64,000 nt of DNA from Pandoraea sp. PE-S2T-3 (GTDB taxonomy: Bacteria > Pseudomonadota > Gammaproteobacteria > Burkholderiales > Burkholderiaceae), in the NCBI RefSeq assembly GCF_002179965.1, contig NZ_NGUQ01000007.1, forward strand, positions 496,001 to 560,000, in the 5' to 3' direction. This document shows, in pieces, positions 1 through 8,498 of the stretch. How positions within the stretch are numbered: the first letter of the stretch is position 1; the number at the start of each line of letters is the position of its first letter. The notes beneath the pieces were generated by a model. The model made no database searches and was not told where the DNA came from. It saw nothing but the letters and a program-made list of their open reading frames with translations. The position numbers and the translations under genes are program-made.

Positions 1-734
1 ATGCGGGCAAGCAACGCGTCGTAGTTCTTCATGTGCTCGAACATTTCGATGGAAATCACGCGGTCAAAACCAGCGGGCACGTTGTTGTCGAATTCGAAAT
101 CGACAACGTTGCCGGTCACGATGCGCAGGTTCTTCAAGCCGCGCTGGGCCGCGACGGCTTCGATGTGCTGACGTTGTCCTGCCGAGTTCGAGAGACCGAC
201 GATGCGCGCATAGGGGTAGCGCGCGGCGAGCCATAGCGACAGCGATCCCCAGCCGCATCCGAGATCGAGAATGCGTTGTCCGTCTTCGATGCCGGCGCGC
301 TCGGCGTAGCAGGCCAGCATGGCGTCTTCTGCTTGTGCGAGCGTTTCTTCACCGGTCGGATAGAGACAGCACGAGTACTTCATCGCCGTCCCGAGATGCG
401 CGGCAAAGAACGCGCTCGGGACTTCGTAATGCTGGACATTGGCCGCCGTGGTCTCAATCGCGATGGGGCTGGCGCGGAGTTCGGAAACGAGCGCTTCGAG
501 GGCCTGCGCGCTGCGCTCGGCGTCGTCGGCATGTTCGTCGCGCAGGCGCTGGCGCATCAGGGCGCGCATGGCGGCACGCAAGAGCACGTCGGGTACGAAA
601 CCCCGTTCGCACAAACGGATGAGTCCGGACTCGTCGTGCGCGGCGGCTGGCTTCGACGTGTCGGCAGGCGGCTGCGTGAGGATCGCGGTCATGGGGACGG
701 ACTCCGGCGGACGGGTGGATTGGGCGGCAGTCAT
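1..734 (-). CDS. Class I SAM methyltransferase, cyclopropane-fatty-acid-synthase type (partial)
   Basis: The reading frame is open from an ATG at 734 to the left edge of the window, so about 244 N-terminal residues are visible and the C-terminus is missing. It carries a SAM-binding motif LDLGCGWGSLSLWLA near residue 155 and an upstream HYEVPSAFFAAHLG segment, both typical of the Cfa/mycolic-acid-synthase-like methyltransferases that modify acyl chains of phospholipids. The start ATG overlaps the stop of the upstream DUF1295 gene by four bases (ATGA), so the two are probably translationally coupled and act on the same lipid substrate. Family assignment is from motifs; the exact reaction (cyclopropanation, methyl-branching or furan fatty acid synthesis) cannot be told from this fragment. 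Confidence 0.75.
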   Translation of the reverse strand, partial: MTAAQSTRPPESVPMTAILTQPPADTSKPAAAHDESGLIRLCERGFVPDVLLRAAMRALMRQRLRDEHADDAERSAQALEALVSELRASPIAIETTAANVQHYEVPSAFFAAHLGTAMKYSCCLYPTGEETLAQAEDAMLACYAERAGIEDGQRILDLGCGWGSLSLWLAARYPYARIVGLSNSAGQRQHIEAVAAQRGLKNLRIVTGNVVDFEFDNNVPAGFDRVISIEMFEHMKNYDALLAR

Positions 735-1567
735 GATTGGCGGCCTGACGGGGGTGATGGGGGTGAGGGGGGTGGCGTGTCCGAGTTGGACTGCATCGAA
801 GACTTCGGCGGCCAAGGCACAAGGGCGCTGGTGGTGCGCATGTATTCGCCATAGCCCGGCCGTGTTTTGACGAGGCGCGCTTCGAGCATCGGGACGCCCG
901 AGACCTTCAGCAGCAGCACCGCCATCAGCAGCGGCGGCAGCAGCGTGAGCCAGCCCAACGGCAAGCCCAGCGACAGCGCCGCATAGGCGCACCAGTGCAC
1001 GCATTCGAAGAAGTAGTTCGGATGACGCGAATAGCGCCACCAGCCAACCCGGCAGACCTGCCCGCGATTGGCCGGGTCGGCCACGAAATGCCGCAGTTGG
1101 CGGTCGGCCGATGCCTCGCCGATGACGGCAATCAGCCAGATGACGATGGCCGCCGCGAGAGCGATCCATGACGGGGTTTCCGCCTGAAACGCGGGGATGA
1201 AGAACGCGATGGACAACGCCATCGAGATCACGGCCTGCAACTGGAAAAACCAGAACATGTTGCGGTTCGCCGCGTCGCCCCATTGCTCGCGAAACTGGCG
1301 GTAACGGGGATCTTCCGGCTGGCCGTGGTTTCGCTGCCAAAGGTGGTGGGCGAGTCGCAGCCCCCAAAGGCCGCCCGCGACGAGCACGAACACCCGGCTG
1401 ACGGTGGCGCCGGTGCCAAGGACGGCGGCCAGCACCGCCACCCCGGCCAGCGACGCCGCCCAGACCGGGTCGACCATCCCGGCGTTGTGCGTGCGCAATT
1501 GGCGCAGCCACGCCCCCGTGAAGACGGCGATCAGTGCGACGTACGCGAAGGCGGCAGCGAGCAACAT
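731..1567 (-). CDS. DUF1295 (steroid 5-alpha-reductase-like) membrane protein
   Basis: A 278-residue protein with about six hydrophobic segments. The C-terminal half has the family hallmark SRHPNYFFECVHWCAYA, where the HPNYFFE block resembles the NAD(P)H-binding end of isoprenylcysteine methyltransferases and steroid 5-alpha reductases. The last 20 residues are a Pro/Ser-rich tail. It ends in an ATGA overlap with the Cfa-like methyltransferase, indicating one transcript. Pairing of DUF1295 with a Cfa-type methyltransferase is common in proteobacterial lipid-modification clusters (general family knowledge). A role in reduction or methylation of membrane lipids is inference; no substrate is shown. 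Confidence 0.8.
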   Translation of the reverse strand: MLLAAAFAYVALIAVFTGAWLRQLRTHNAGMVDPVWAASLAGVAVLAAVLGTGATVSRVFVLVAGGLWGLRLAHHLWQRNHGQPEDPRYRQFREQWGDAANRNMFWFFQLQAVISMALSIAFFIPAFQAETPSWIALAAAIVIWLIAVIGEASADRQLRHFVADPANRGQVCRVGWWRYSRHPNYFFECVHWCAYAALSLGLPLGWLTLLPPLLMAVLLLKVSGVPMLEARLVKTRPGYGEYMRTTSALVPWPPKSSMQSNSDTPPPSPPSPPSGRQS

Positions 1568-1690
1568 GCGAGCTCCGATGGCGGTATTTCCCCTCTATAC
1601 GAACGGGGAGCGCCAACGGATGCAGATGTCGGCAGAAATTATCGGATTGGGTCGCTGATAGAAGAATGCTAACGGCAGGCGCTGGCGGCC

Positions 1691-2614
1691 TCAGGCGTTC
1701 TGGTGCCGGGGTTTCCGGGGAGGGATCGTCATGGCGGCCACGCCCGCGACGACGCATCCCAGTCCGAGCCACGCAGACGCCGTCAGCGATTCGCCAAGAA
1801 ACACGATGCCGATGGCTACGCCGATCGGCACTCGCAAATAGGCCTGCGCCGTGGTGCCCACGGAACCGAGCGTCTGCACGAGCCGGAAGTAGATGACGAA
1901 TGCCACAGCGGTCGAAAAGATCGACAACGCGAGCAGCGCCATGAGGGACGCCGCAGACGGGTGAAGCGTCCACGGACGGTCGACGGCCAGACTCACCGGC
2001 ACGAGCAGGACCGCACCGACGATGAGTGAGCCCGCCGCCGGTGCCGCCGGAGAGAGCCCTTTGAACGATCGTCCATAGATCGCTGCCGCCGCGTAGCAAA
2101 CCGTTGCCAGCAGGATCGCCAGTTGCGGGATTAGCTGGTGACCGAGTCCGTCGAACGCACTGACGCCTACGACGAGGCAGATACCGGCGAGGCCTGCGAC
2201 GACGCCGATACCCTTACGAGGCGTGATCGGTTCATGACGAGTGAACAGCCACGTGCCGAGAAACGCGAGGACCGGGGAGGCGGAGTTGAGGATGGTGGCA
2301 AGGCTGGCGTCCACCGAGCGCTCCGCCCATGCGATGAGCGTGAACGGGACCACGCTGTTAAGCAGCGCCTGTACGAAGAAGCGCCGCCACACGGCCGGAT
2401 CGCGTGGCATAGCAACGCGATGTATGCGCATCCAGAGCAGCAGCGCGGTGCCTGCGATCAACGTGCGCGCCGCAATGAACGTCACCGGCGGGATGGTGGC
2501 GACGCCGATCTTGATGAACGTGTATGACGCGCCCCAAAGCGTGGATAGCGTCAGCAGCAATGCCATGTCGATGGCGGTGTTCGGTGCGCTCGTGGTGGTT
2601 TGCAGTGGCTGCAA
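1691..2614 (-). CDS. EamA/DMT-family transporter
   Basis: A hydrophobic protein of up to 307 residues with ten predicted membrane helices arranged as two EamA repeats, the layout of drug/metabolite transporters that export amino acids or small metabolites across the inner membrane. Each half starts with a conserved helix (LLTLSTLWGASYTFIKIG and the LIPQLAILLATVCYAAAAIYG region). The longest start is a TTG at 2614; an ATG at 2566 (residue 17) lies directly before the first helix and may be the true start, since no strong ribosome-binding site precedes either. It ends about 120 bases from the DUF1295 gene, on the same strand. Substrate unknown. Confidence 0.8.
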   Translation of the reverse strand: MQPLQTTTSAPNTAIDMALLLTLSTLWGASYTFIKIGVATIPPVTFIAARTLIAGTALLLWMRIHRVAMPRDPAVWRRFFVQALLNSVVPFTLIAWAERSVDASLATILNSASPVLAFLGTWLFTRHEPITPRKGIGVVAGLAGICLVVGVSAFDGLGHQLIPQLAILLATVCYAAAAIYGRSFKGLSPAAPAAGSLIVGAVLLVPVSLAVDRPWTLHPSAASLMALLALSIFSTAVAFVIYFRLVQTLGSVGTTAQAYLRVPIGVAIGIVFLGESLTASAWLGLGCVVAGVAAMTIPPRKPRHQNA

Positions 2615-2654
2615 TTCGGGTGCCTCGGCGTTGAGTCGGGATCGGTTCGATCTG

Positions 2655-2690
2655 GTCGATGAGGTCGATGAGGTCGATGAGTTCGTCGAG
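2655..2690. repeat. Tandem 9-bp repeat upstream of EamA gene
   Basis: The unit GGTCGATGA is repeated about three times in a row, with a degenerate fourth copy, just upstream of the EamA transporter start. Being a multiple of three it would not shift a frame if translated. No function is evident. Confidence 0.6.
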
Positions 2691-2779
2691 GCAATTGTGT
2701 GAGCGGCGCGAGGCGGAACGTTTTGGCTTCGGGTGAAGTGTGGGGTGCACGCCGCGGGTTTCGCCGAAGGCCTCCGGTT

Positions 2780-3673
2780 TTAAAGCGTCAAGTCCCGGGC
2801 CTCATCCAGCAGCCATTTCGCAAACGCCTGCACCGGTGGCTCGCTCAATTCGATCGGTTCCGGCAGCACAAGGCAAAAGGTCTTGGTAATCGCTTTAGCG
2901 TCGGGCCACGGCGCAACCAGACGGCCTTGTTCAAGCTCCGTTTCGATATAAAGACGCGGCACCAACGCGACACCCAAACCGGCGAGCGCGGCTTCAATCA
3001 ACATCGAATGAAGATCGAACCTTGCACCCACCGCCGAATTGATCAGCAAGATGCCGGTCGCTTGCGCGTAACTCTGCCACGCGTCAGGATTCTGCCGGCG
3101 GTGAAGACGCGGTAGTGCGTCGAGCGACGTGTTCACCCCGGCTTCCGCAAGCAGCGCCGGGCTACAGACGGGCACCAGCACCTCCTCCAGCAGGGGATGC
3201 AGATGCATGCCGGTCCACGCCGGATGGTCAAAATGAATCGCCGCGTCGAAACCGCTTCCCGCGAGGAGGAACGGATCCATTCGCTCGGCGATATGCACGG
3301 TGACATTCGGATGCTGGTTCTGGAAATGCTTCAGACGCGGGATTAACCAACGGGTAGCGAAGGTCGGACTTGCGGCGATATCGATGCTCGCGCCCTCGAT
3401 GGGTTGGCCCATCAGATACAGGCTGTCGCGTTCCAGTCGATCCAGCGTCTCGCGCACCTGCACCGCGTATCGCGCGCCGTTAGGAGCGAGTCGCACGCGA
3501 TTTCCAGCGCGCTCGAACAGCGTGACGCGCAGAAACGCCTCCAATCGGGCGATCTGACGGCTGACGGCGCCTTCGGTTAGCGCTAGTTCATCGGCCGCCC
3601 GGGCAAAGCTGCCGTGTCTAGCTGCGGCCTCGAAGGCCTGGAGCGCGGAATTGCTTGGAATCTTGCGTCGCAT
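2780..3673 (-). CDS. LysR-family transcriptional regulator, GcvA-like
   Basis: A LysR regulator of 297 residues from the ATG at 3673 (an ATG at 3724 would add 17 residues unlike the family). The start is chosen because family members begin as here, MRRKIPSNSALQAFEAAARH. The N-terminal winged helix (FARAADELALTEGAVSRQIARLE) is followed by a substrate-binding domain. It is divergent from the unknown gene at 3841, with 167 bases between them containing a 6-3-6 palindrome suited to LysR binding. It probably controls the unknown gene plus the MBL hydrolase behind it, and itself; the effector is unknown. Confidence 0.85.
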   Translation of the reverse strand: MRRKIPSNSALQAFEAAARHGSFARAADELALTEGAVSRQIARLEAFLRVTLFERAGNRVRLAPNGARYAVQVRETLDRLERDSLYLMGQPIEGASIDIAASPTFATRWLIPRLKHFQNQHPNVTVHIAERMDPFLLAGSGFDAAIHFDHPAWTGMHLHPLLEEVLVPVCSPALLAEAGVNTSLDALPRLHRRQNPDAWQSYAQATGILLINSAVGARFDLHSMLIEAALAGLGVALVPRLYIETELEQGRLVAPWPDAKAITKTFCLVLPEPIELSEPPVQAFAKWLLDEARDLTL

Positions 3674-3770
3674 GAGGGTCTCGCAGATTGGCCTGCGTGC
3701 GATGTCAGCTTGATCAAACATCACTGAAGGCTGACTTTATATCGATGTGAAGGCCGAAAACATCAGATTA

Positions 3771-3785
3771 GCATTACGTTAATGC
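3771..3785. promoter_or_regulatory. Candidate LysR operator palindrome
   Basis: Perfect inverted repeat GCATTA-CGT-TAATGC in the divergent gap between the LysR regulator and the gene at 3841. The ATTA-N3-TAAT core matches the T-N11-A form of LysR sites. Assignment to this regulator is by position only. Confidence 0.6.
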
Positions 3786-3840
3786 AATGAGCATGCGTTT
3801 TTTCACCAGCGAATGCTCATCGGTCACTAAGGAAAATCTG

Positions 3841-4359
3841 ATGATCTATACCGTGGAATGCAGCTACGCCGACGCCGAAAGCGAAGCCGAATGGAACGAC
3901 TTCTACAGCCTTGAGAAGCTGCCCGCGCTCATCTCGGTCACGGGCTTTCACACGTCCCAGCGCTTCAAAGCGATCAGCGACGGTTGCCCCGTTTATCTGG
4001 CGATCCACACGATTGATGGGCGCGATGTTTTGACGGGCGACGAGTATCGCCAGAAGGGCGGCGGCAATTTCGCGAAGTGGCAGGAACACATCACGGATTG
4101 GCATCGCAATCTGTATGACGGCATGGGTCTTGCCCCGGCGGTGAATGACGACGAGATTCTCGCGCTTTGCGCGAATGGGCCTGAGCCGCTGATTCAAATG
4201 GGGCTTGCGCCGTTAGCCATGCACGCCGTTGCGCTGGAAATGTTTCCGGTGCGGCGTTGGCTTGCGGTGTTGTCTCGGACGGATGTGCCACGTGTCGAGT
4301 CCATCGCAGAAGGTGTCCATCTTTACTTGCCTATGGCCGCGCAACTGACAAGCGCCTGA
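3841..4359 (+). CDS. Conserved protein of unknown function beside LysR/MBL genes
   Basis: 172 residues from the ATG at 3841, preceded by AAGGA at the right spacing; an in-frame ATG at 3787 would add 18 residues and lacks a good ribosome site. The first half reads like a small alpha/beta ferredoxin-like domain (MIYTVECSYADAESEAEWN, then LPALISVTGFHTSQRF), reminiscent of EthD/ABM-like dimeric barrels, and the second half has no motif I recognise. There is no signal peptide or membrane helix. It probably shares a LysR-controlled transcript with the MBL-fold hydrolase downstream, so it may act in the same catabolic step. Function is not established. Confidence 0.7.
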   Translation: MIYTVECSYADAESEAEWNDFYSLEKLPALISVTGFHTSQRFKAISDGCPVYLAIHTIDGRDVLTGDEYRQKGGGNFAKWQEHITDWHRNLYDGMGLAPAVNDDEILALCANGPEPLIQMGLAPLAMHAVALEMFPVRRWLAVLSRTDVPRVESIAEGVHLYLPMAAQLTSA

Positions 4360-4452
4360 CTATGCGTTCCGGGGAGCGCGCCGGAAGCTGCTGCGCCAAC
4401 GTCCTTAACCCCAAACATTCACACCCGCAATTAGTCGTTCTGGAGCCGCCCT

Positions 4453-5292
4453 GTGTCCAACCTCATCTTTCCCAGTCAGCAAGTCGGGGAATTCACGATT
4501 ACCGCCGTCAGCGACGGCTATCTCACCGCCAGCCTAGACTTCCTCGCGAATATCGAGGCGTCGGAAGCCGCCAGACTCCAAAGTGATGCCGGGCAGAAGG
4601 CACCCGACGCCGTGCATATCAACTGCTACGTGGTGCGCGGCGCTGGCCGCACGATTCTCATCGATGGCGGGGCGGGCGGCATCAAGCAATGGGGCGGGCG
4701 CTTGAAAACCAACTTGTTGCTTGCCGGCATCGAGCCGTCGTCGATCGACACCATTCTGTTGACTCATGCGCATCCGGATCATGTCGGCGGGCTGGTGAAT
4801 GCCGATGGGGCGACTGCCTTCCCGAACGCGGAGCTTGTGGTGCATCAGCGGGAGATCCGGTTCTGGCAGGACGACGGCAACCTGAGTCGTGCCAGCGAGC
4901 GGGCACGCGGTAATTTCCTGATCGCGCGTCAGGTGTTCGACGGCTATCGCGACAGAGTTCGTACGTTCGATACGGGCGATGTGCTGCCGGGTATCAGCGC
5001 GATGCCGCTGCCGGGGCATACGGATGGGCACACCGGCTATCTCATCGAATCCGGCAATCAAGGCGTGCTGGTCTGGGGCGATATCGTTCATTTCCCGCAC
5101 ATCCAGATTCAACGGCCGGACGTGACGATTGCCTTCGATCAGGATGCGACGATGGCGGCGGACACACGATCACGGCTTCTGGATAGGGTCAGTGCCGAGG
5201 GATTGATGATCGCCGGGATGCATCTGGGCGAACTTGGCTTCGCGAGAATCAAGCGAACAGGCGGGGAGTACGGGTTGATTTACGAGGCGTGA
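4453..5292 (+). CDS. MBL-fold metallo-hydrolase
   Basis: 279 residues from a GTG start preceded by GGAG. The metal-binding signature THAHPDHVGG (HxHxDH) sits near residue 100, with a second histidine in MPLPGHTDGHTGYLI near residue 190 and the bridging aspartate in VLVWGDIVHF near 210. That is a complete set of dinuclear zinc ligands for a metallo-beta-lactamase-fold hydrolase. There is no signal peptide, so it is cytoplasmic and more likely a lactonase or thioesterase-type enzyme than an antibiotic resistance enzyme. It lies about 90 bases behind the unknown gene and ends at a strong bidirectional terminator. Confidence 0.85.
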   Translation: MSNLIFPSQQVGEFTITAVSDGYLTASLDFLANIEASEAARLQSDAGQKAPDAVHINCYVVRGAGRTILIDGGAGGIKQWGGRLKTNLLLAGIEPSSIDTILLTHAHPDHVGGLVNADGATAFPNAELVVHQREIRFWQDDGNLSRASERARGNFLIARQVFDGYRDRVRTFDTGDVLPGISAMPLPGHTDGHTGYLIESGNQGVLVWGDIVHFPHIQIQRPDVTIAFDQDATMAADTRSRLLDRVSAEGLMIAGMHLGELGFARIKRTGGEYGLIYEA

Positions 5293-5297
5293 GATTT

Positions 5298-5336
5298 AAA
5301 AAGAAGGGCCTTGAATATCAAGGCCCTTCTTTTTTG
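5298..5336. terminator. Bidirectional rho-independent terminator
   Basis: A 17-bp perfect stem (left arm AAAAAGAAGGGCCTTGA, loop ATA) with a T tract on each strand, between the convergent MBL hydrolase and lysP genes. Confidence 0.9.
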
Positions 5337-5363
5337 TTGCAACGGCAGTGGTATTGAAACGCG

Positions 5364-6908
5364 CTATGCGACTTCGGTAGCCGCGCCAGACGCCGGGGCC
5401 TCTGCGCGGTTGCGGGCCCGCGCATCCGGGAATTTCATTTCACGGTACTTCACGAAGCGCGATCCTTTCACCAGCCGGTAGCCCGCCCAAATCACCAGGA
5501 ACAGCGGAATGCCGATGTACGTCGCGACCACGCCGCCCCAATCGATCTTGTCTTGCAGGAACGCCTGATAGTTCTGGCCAAGCGTGATGATCAGACACAG
5601 CACGAACGCGAAGATCGGACCGAACGGGAAGAACGGCGACACATAGGGCAGGTTGGCCAGATCGTGACCCTGCTTGATATAACCGCGACGGAATCGATAG
5701 TGACTGATCGCGATACCCAGCCACGCGATGAAGCCCGTCATGCCGGAGGTGTTGAGCAGCCAGATATAGACGGCGTTGGGACTGAACACGAAGGTAAAGA
5801 AGCACAAGGCCGCGACAGTGGCCGTCGCCAGCAGCGCCCACATCGGCACGCCATTTCGCGAGATTTGACCGAAGATGCGCGGGGCCTTGCCATCGCGCGC
5901 GAGGCTGAAGAGCATGCGCGTCGCGGCGTACATGCCCGAGTTACCTGCCGACAGGATCGAGGTCAGCACCACCGCGTTCATGACCGACGCCGCGCCCAGC
6001 AGCCCGGCACGCTCGAAGATCAGGGCGAACGGGCTGACGCTGATGTCGCTCACGTCGTTACGCAGCAGATGCGGATCGGTGTACGGGATCAGCAGGCCGA
6101 TCACCAGAATTGCCGCCACGTAGAAGAGCAGGATGCGCCAGAACACCTGACGCACAGCGCGCGGCAGGTTGCGTGCGGGGTCTTTGGATTCACCGGCGGC
6201 GATGCCGATGAGTTCGGTGCCTTGAAACGAAAAGCCGACGACCATCGCCACGCCGATCAGCGCGGCGAAACCTCCCGCGAAGGGAGCATCGCCCACGGTC
6301 CAGTTAGCGAGGCCACCGGTCTCGCCGCCACGAATGATGCCGAGCAGCATCATGACGCCCATTGCCACGAAGGCCAGCACGGCGACGACCTTGATCAGCG
6401 CGAACCAGAATTCGGCTTCACCGAAGCCGCGCGCCGAGAGGGCGTTCAGACCGAAGGTGATCGCGAGGAACAACGCACTCCAGTAGACGCCCGGTATGTC
6501 GGGGAACCAGTACGCCATGACCAGTTGCGCGGCGACCAGATCCACCGCGACGGTGACGGCCCAGTTGTACCAATAATTCCAGCCCAGCGCGAAGCCGAAG
6601 CCTTCTTCGACATAGCGCGCGCCGTACGTCGAGAACGAGCCGGACACCGGCATGGCAGCGGCCAATTCGCCCAGACTGGTCATCAGGAAATAGACCATGA
6701 TGCCGATCAGCACATAACCTAGCAGCGCACCGCCGGGGCCCGCCTGCGCGATGGTGGCGCCGGAGGCCACGAACAAGCCTGTGCCGATCGACCCGCCCAC
6801 CGCGATCATCGTCAGGTGGCGCGCCGACAGCGTCCGTCGCAGTTCGCCCGGGGCAGAAGCCCCCGCCTTGCCGCCCTCGCGGTGCGGCTCGTGTTCCGAT
6901 GGTGCCAA
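5364..6908 (-). CDS. lysP: Lysine-specific permease, APC family
   Basis: 514 residues and 12 predicted membrane helices. The N-terminal block LSARHLTMIAVGGSIGTGLF and the later VEEGFGFALGWNYWYNWAVT match what I remember of E. coli LysP almost residue for residue, including the helix-1 GS(I)GTGL substrate/sodium-site motif of the amino acid/polyamine/organocation superfamily. LysP imports lysine with protons at the inner membrane. It ends at the shared terminator at 5298. The C-terminal RNRAEAPASGAATEVA tail is a short Ala-rich extension. Identification by recalled similarity is strong; substrate specificity is family knowledge. Confidence 0.9.
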   Translation of the reverse strand: MAPSEHEPHREGGKAGASAPGELRRTLSARHLTMIAVGGSIGTGLFVASGATIAQAGPGGALLGYVLIGIMVYFLMTSLGELAAAMPVSGSFSTYGARYVEEGFGFALGWNYWYNWAVTVAVDLVAAQLVMAYWFPDIPGVYWSALFLAITFGLNALSARGFGEAEFWFALIKVVAVLAFVAMGVMMLLGIIRGGETGGLANWTVGDAPFAGGFAALIGVAMVVGFSFQGTELIGIAAGESKDPARNLPRAVRQVFWRILLFYVAAILVIGLLIPYTDPHLLRNDVSDISVSPFALIFERAGLLGAASVMNAVVLTSILSAGNSGMYAATRMLFSLARDGKAPRIFGQISRNGVPMWALLATATVAALCFFTFVFSPNAVYIWLLNTSGMTGFIAWLGIAISHYRFRRGYIKQGHDLANLPYVSPFFPFGPIFAFVLCLIITLGQNYQAFLQDKIDWGGVVATYIGIPLFLVIWAGYRLVKGSRFVKYREMKFPDARARNRAEAPASGAATEVA

Positions 6909-6994
6909 CGTCGTGTTCCTTTCGTGATGAATGTGATGTGATCGATGTGGGCTGATCGAGGTGAGGCGATCAGTGCGAAACGATCATGCGTGCG

Positions 6995-7036
6995 GATAAA
7001 GAAAAGGCCTTGAGTGATCAAGGCCTTTTCTTTATC
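6995..7036. terminator. Bidirectional terminator between lysP and the CDI island
   Basis: A perfect 19-bp inverted repeat (GATAAAGAAAAGGCCTTGA, loop GTGA, then its complement) with A/T tracts on both sides. It lies upstream of lysP and downstream of the minus-strand CDI genes, so it probably ends transcripts from the island before they reach lysP. Confidence 0.85.
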
Positions 7037-7121
7037 CGTCGCGCTTATGTCTTACCGGTTCGATGCCACAGCAGGCCAGATGCCCCTGCGTTGTCGTTGC
7101 GTCGAACCGTCGTGAAACGGC

Positions 7122-7148
7122 GGCGCCAGTTGCACACACTCTGGCGCC
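7122..7148. repeat. 27-bp hairpin element, left copy flanking the CDI island
   Basis: Arms GGCGCCAG and CTGGCGCC around an 11-base loop, no T tract. A second copy in the same orientation, identical at about 23 of 27 positions, is at 20004-20030 on the other side of the CDI genes. Each copy lies 50-90 bases outside a transcription terminator. Confidence 0.65.
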
Positions 7149-7469
7149 TTGGGCGTAAGGCACCACAGTCCATGCAACTGTAGGCCCAGAAAATCAACGA
7201 GTTACCGTTGCGATCGCCAATGGGCGCTTATGGTAACACCACAGGTCCTGCGACCAACCTATCGCCACGCTGGCGTCGTCGCATAGGTGAGGCATCTGGA
7301 GCGGATGAGGGTCGAACAGGTAGCAGCGCTATCGGCAGTGTGCGCGCCAAGCGCACCATCTAAACCCGATCATCGTCATATTGTCGCCAGCACGCCACCT
7401 ATCCCATGATGCTTACGCTGGCAAACCCCGTGACGACTCCGGCCAGCGCCGGGTTCATCAACTCAGGCG
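7149..7469. other. Intergenic stretch without recognised gene
   Basis: About 320 bases between the hairpin element and the small membrane ORF. Short open frames here look like chance. I see no RNA gene, promoter or repeat I can support. Confidence 0.4.
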
Positions 7470-7721
7470 CTATCGCCCTGTTCTCTTTTTTTCACTAAAC
7501 CATGTCACTGTGCCTGCGAACAAGCTGAACAAGACCACGAACATGGCCATTCGGCCCGTTCGATCCCAAGTCGGCAATTGATATGGGATGTCGTGAAACA
7601 ACCATTGCAATGCGGGTCCCACAGCAAGTTCGATAATAACGACGCTGACCCCCATACCCATAAACCAGAAGAGGAAATAATACGTCCAGCGAAATAGTTC
7701 GAAATGTTTTTTTAATCTCAT
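7470..7721 (-). CDS. Small two-helix membrane protein, possible orphan immunity protein
   Basis: 83 residues with two clear hydrophobic stretches (YYFLFWFMGMGVSVVIIELAV near 14-34 and MAMFVVLFSLFAGTVTWF near 58-75), basic ends, and noticeably more A+T than the surrounding chromosome. It lies on the same strand as, and about 500 bases downstream of, the CDI immunity candidate. CDI loci often carry spare toxin/immunity pairs downstream, and many immunity proteins against pore-forming or membrane-active toxins are small membrane proteins, so an orphan immunity role is plausible but only inferred. I do not recognise the family. No toxin fragment is readable next to it. Confidence 0.55.
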   Translation of the reverse strand: MRLKKHFELFRWTYYFLFWFMGMGVSVVIIELAVGPALQWLFHDIPYQLPTWDRTGRMAMFVVLFSLFAGTVTWFSEKKRTGR

Positions 7722-8219
7722 TTCTTGCCGGCTCTACCAATCTTTTCCATCTCTGTTATTCGAATGGATGCCATATTTTATCTGCCATAACCGCCAAGAG
7801 ACTAGGTTTTATAATTGAATGTAAATATCCCGAAGCCTTAGAATGGATTTCGGCAGGCTGACTATTTGCACGACTTAATCGTCGTTGCGTCGTATCTCAT
7901 ACCAATGAGCACCACCGGCACTCCTTTGTAATCTGCGACGCTCGGATGAATTTCCGCGATCATGCCAGTTTCATAGACATCAAATTAAGATAGATTGTCG
8001 CCGGGATCGGAAGCACAGGGCCCGAAATAACTGGAGCAGGAGAACAGCAAGTCAAACACGAAGTAGTCCGAATCCTGAGGCCTCGTATGATGGAGCTTGT
8101 GAACCTGCGATCCAGAATTCAGGTTGCTCAGGGCGCTGCAGATTCTCGTTCCTTCATTACCGAAAATTTCTAGTTACTGAACTCTGATTTAGTTATCGAC
8201 CGGCTCTGGTTCGGACCTT
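7722..8219. other. AT-rich intergenic gap downstream of the CDI immunity gene
   Basis: About 500 bases of clearly lower GC than the rest of the window, with no open frame of credible length on either strand. It has the look of decayed or shuffled cassette DNA behind a polymorphic toxin gene, but I cannot read a degenerate toxin sequence in it. Confidence 0.4.
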
Positions 8220-8498
8220 TTAGTCTTCATCACCTGCAATCGGAAGCCCTTCAAGTAAGAGTTCAAATTGCGCCAATCGGTGCGACACGCCTCTTATCGA
8301 CTGAATGTTTGACTCCATTTCCCACCTAGCCAAGCCCAGATCGCGAGGTTGAACTATCCGACCCGCCCGGGCATCCTCAATAGCCTCAACTAACGGAGGA
8401 TAGTCGCTCAACCAATCTACGTCTGCATTTCTACCGAGATTCGCTTGAATTTCAACATCCAGGAGCTCCGCATATTTTCTTAATTTTACTTTATCCAT
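8220..8498 (-). CDS. cdiI: Candidate CDI immunity protein
   Basis: 92 residues, acidic, predicted mostly helical, without signal peptide or membrane segment, hence cytoplasmic. Its ATG overlaps the stop of the giant exoprotein gene by one base (TAATG), so the two are translationally coupled, exactly the arrangement in which a CDI immunity protein follows its toxin. The C-terminus is an acidic LPIAGDED. Base composition is lower in GC than the neighbouring housekeeping genes, as is usual for exchanged toxin/immunity cassettes. I do not recognise the sequence family; the call rests on position, size and coupling. The symbol denotes role, not proven orthology. Confidence 0.65.
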   Translation of the reverse strand: MDKVKLRKYAELLDVEIQANLGRNADVDWLSDYPPLVEAIEDARAGRIVQPRDLGLARWEMESNIQSIRGVSHRLAQFELLLEGLPIAGDED

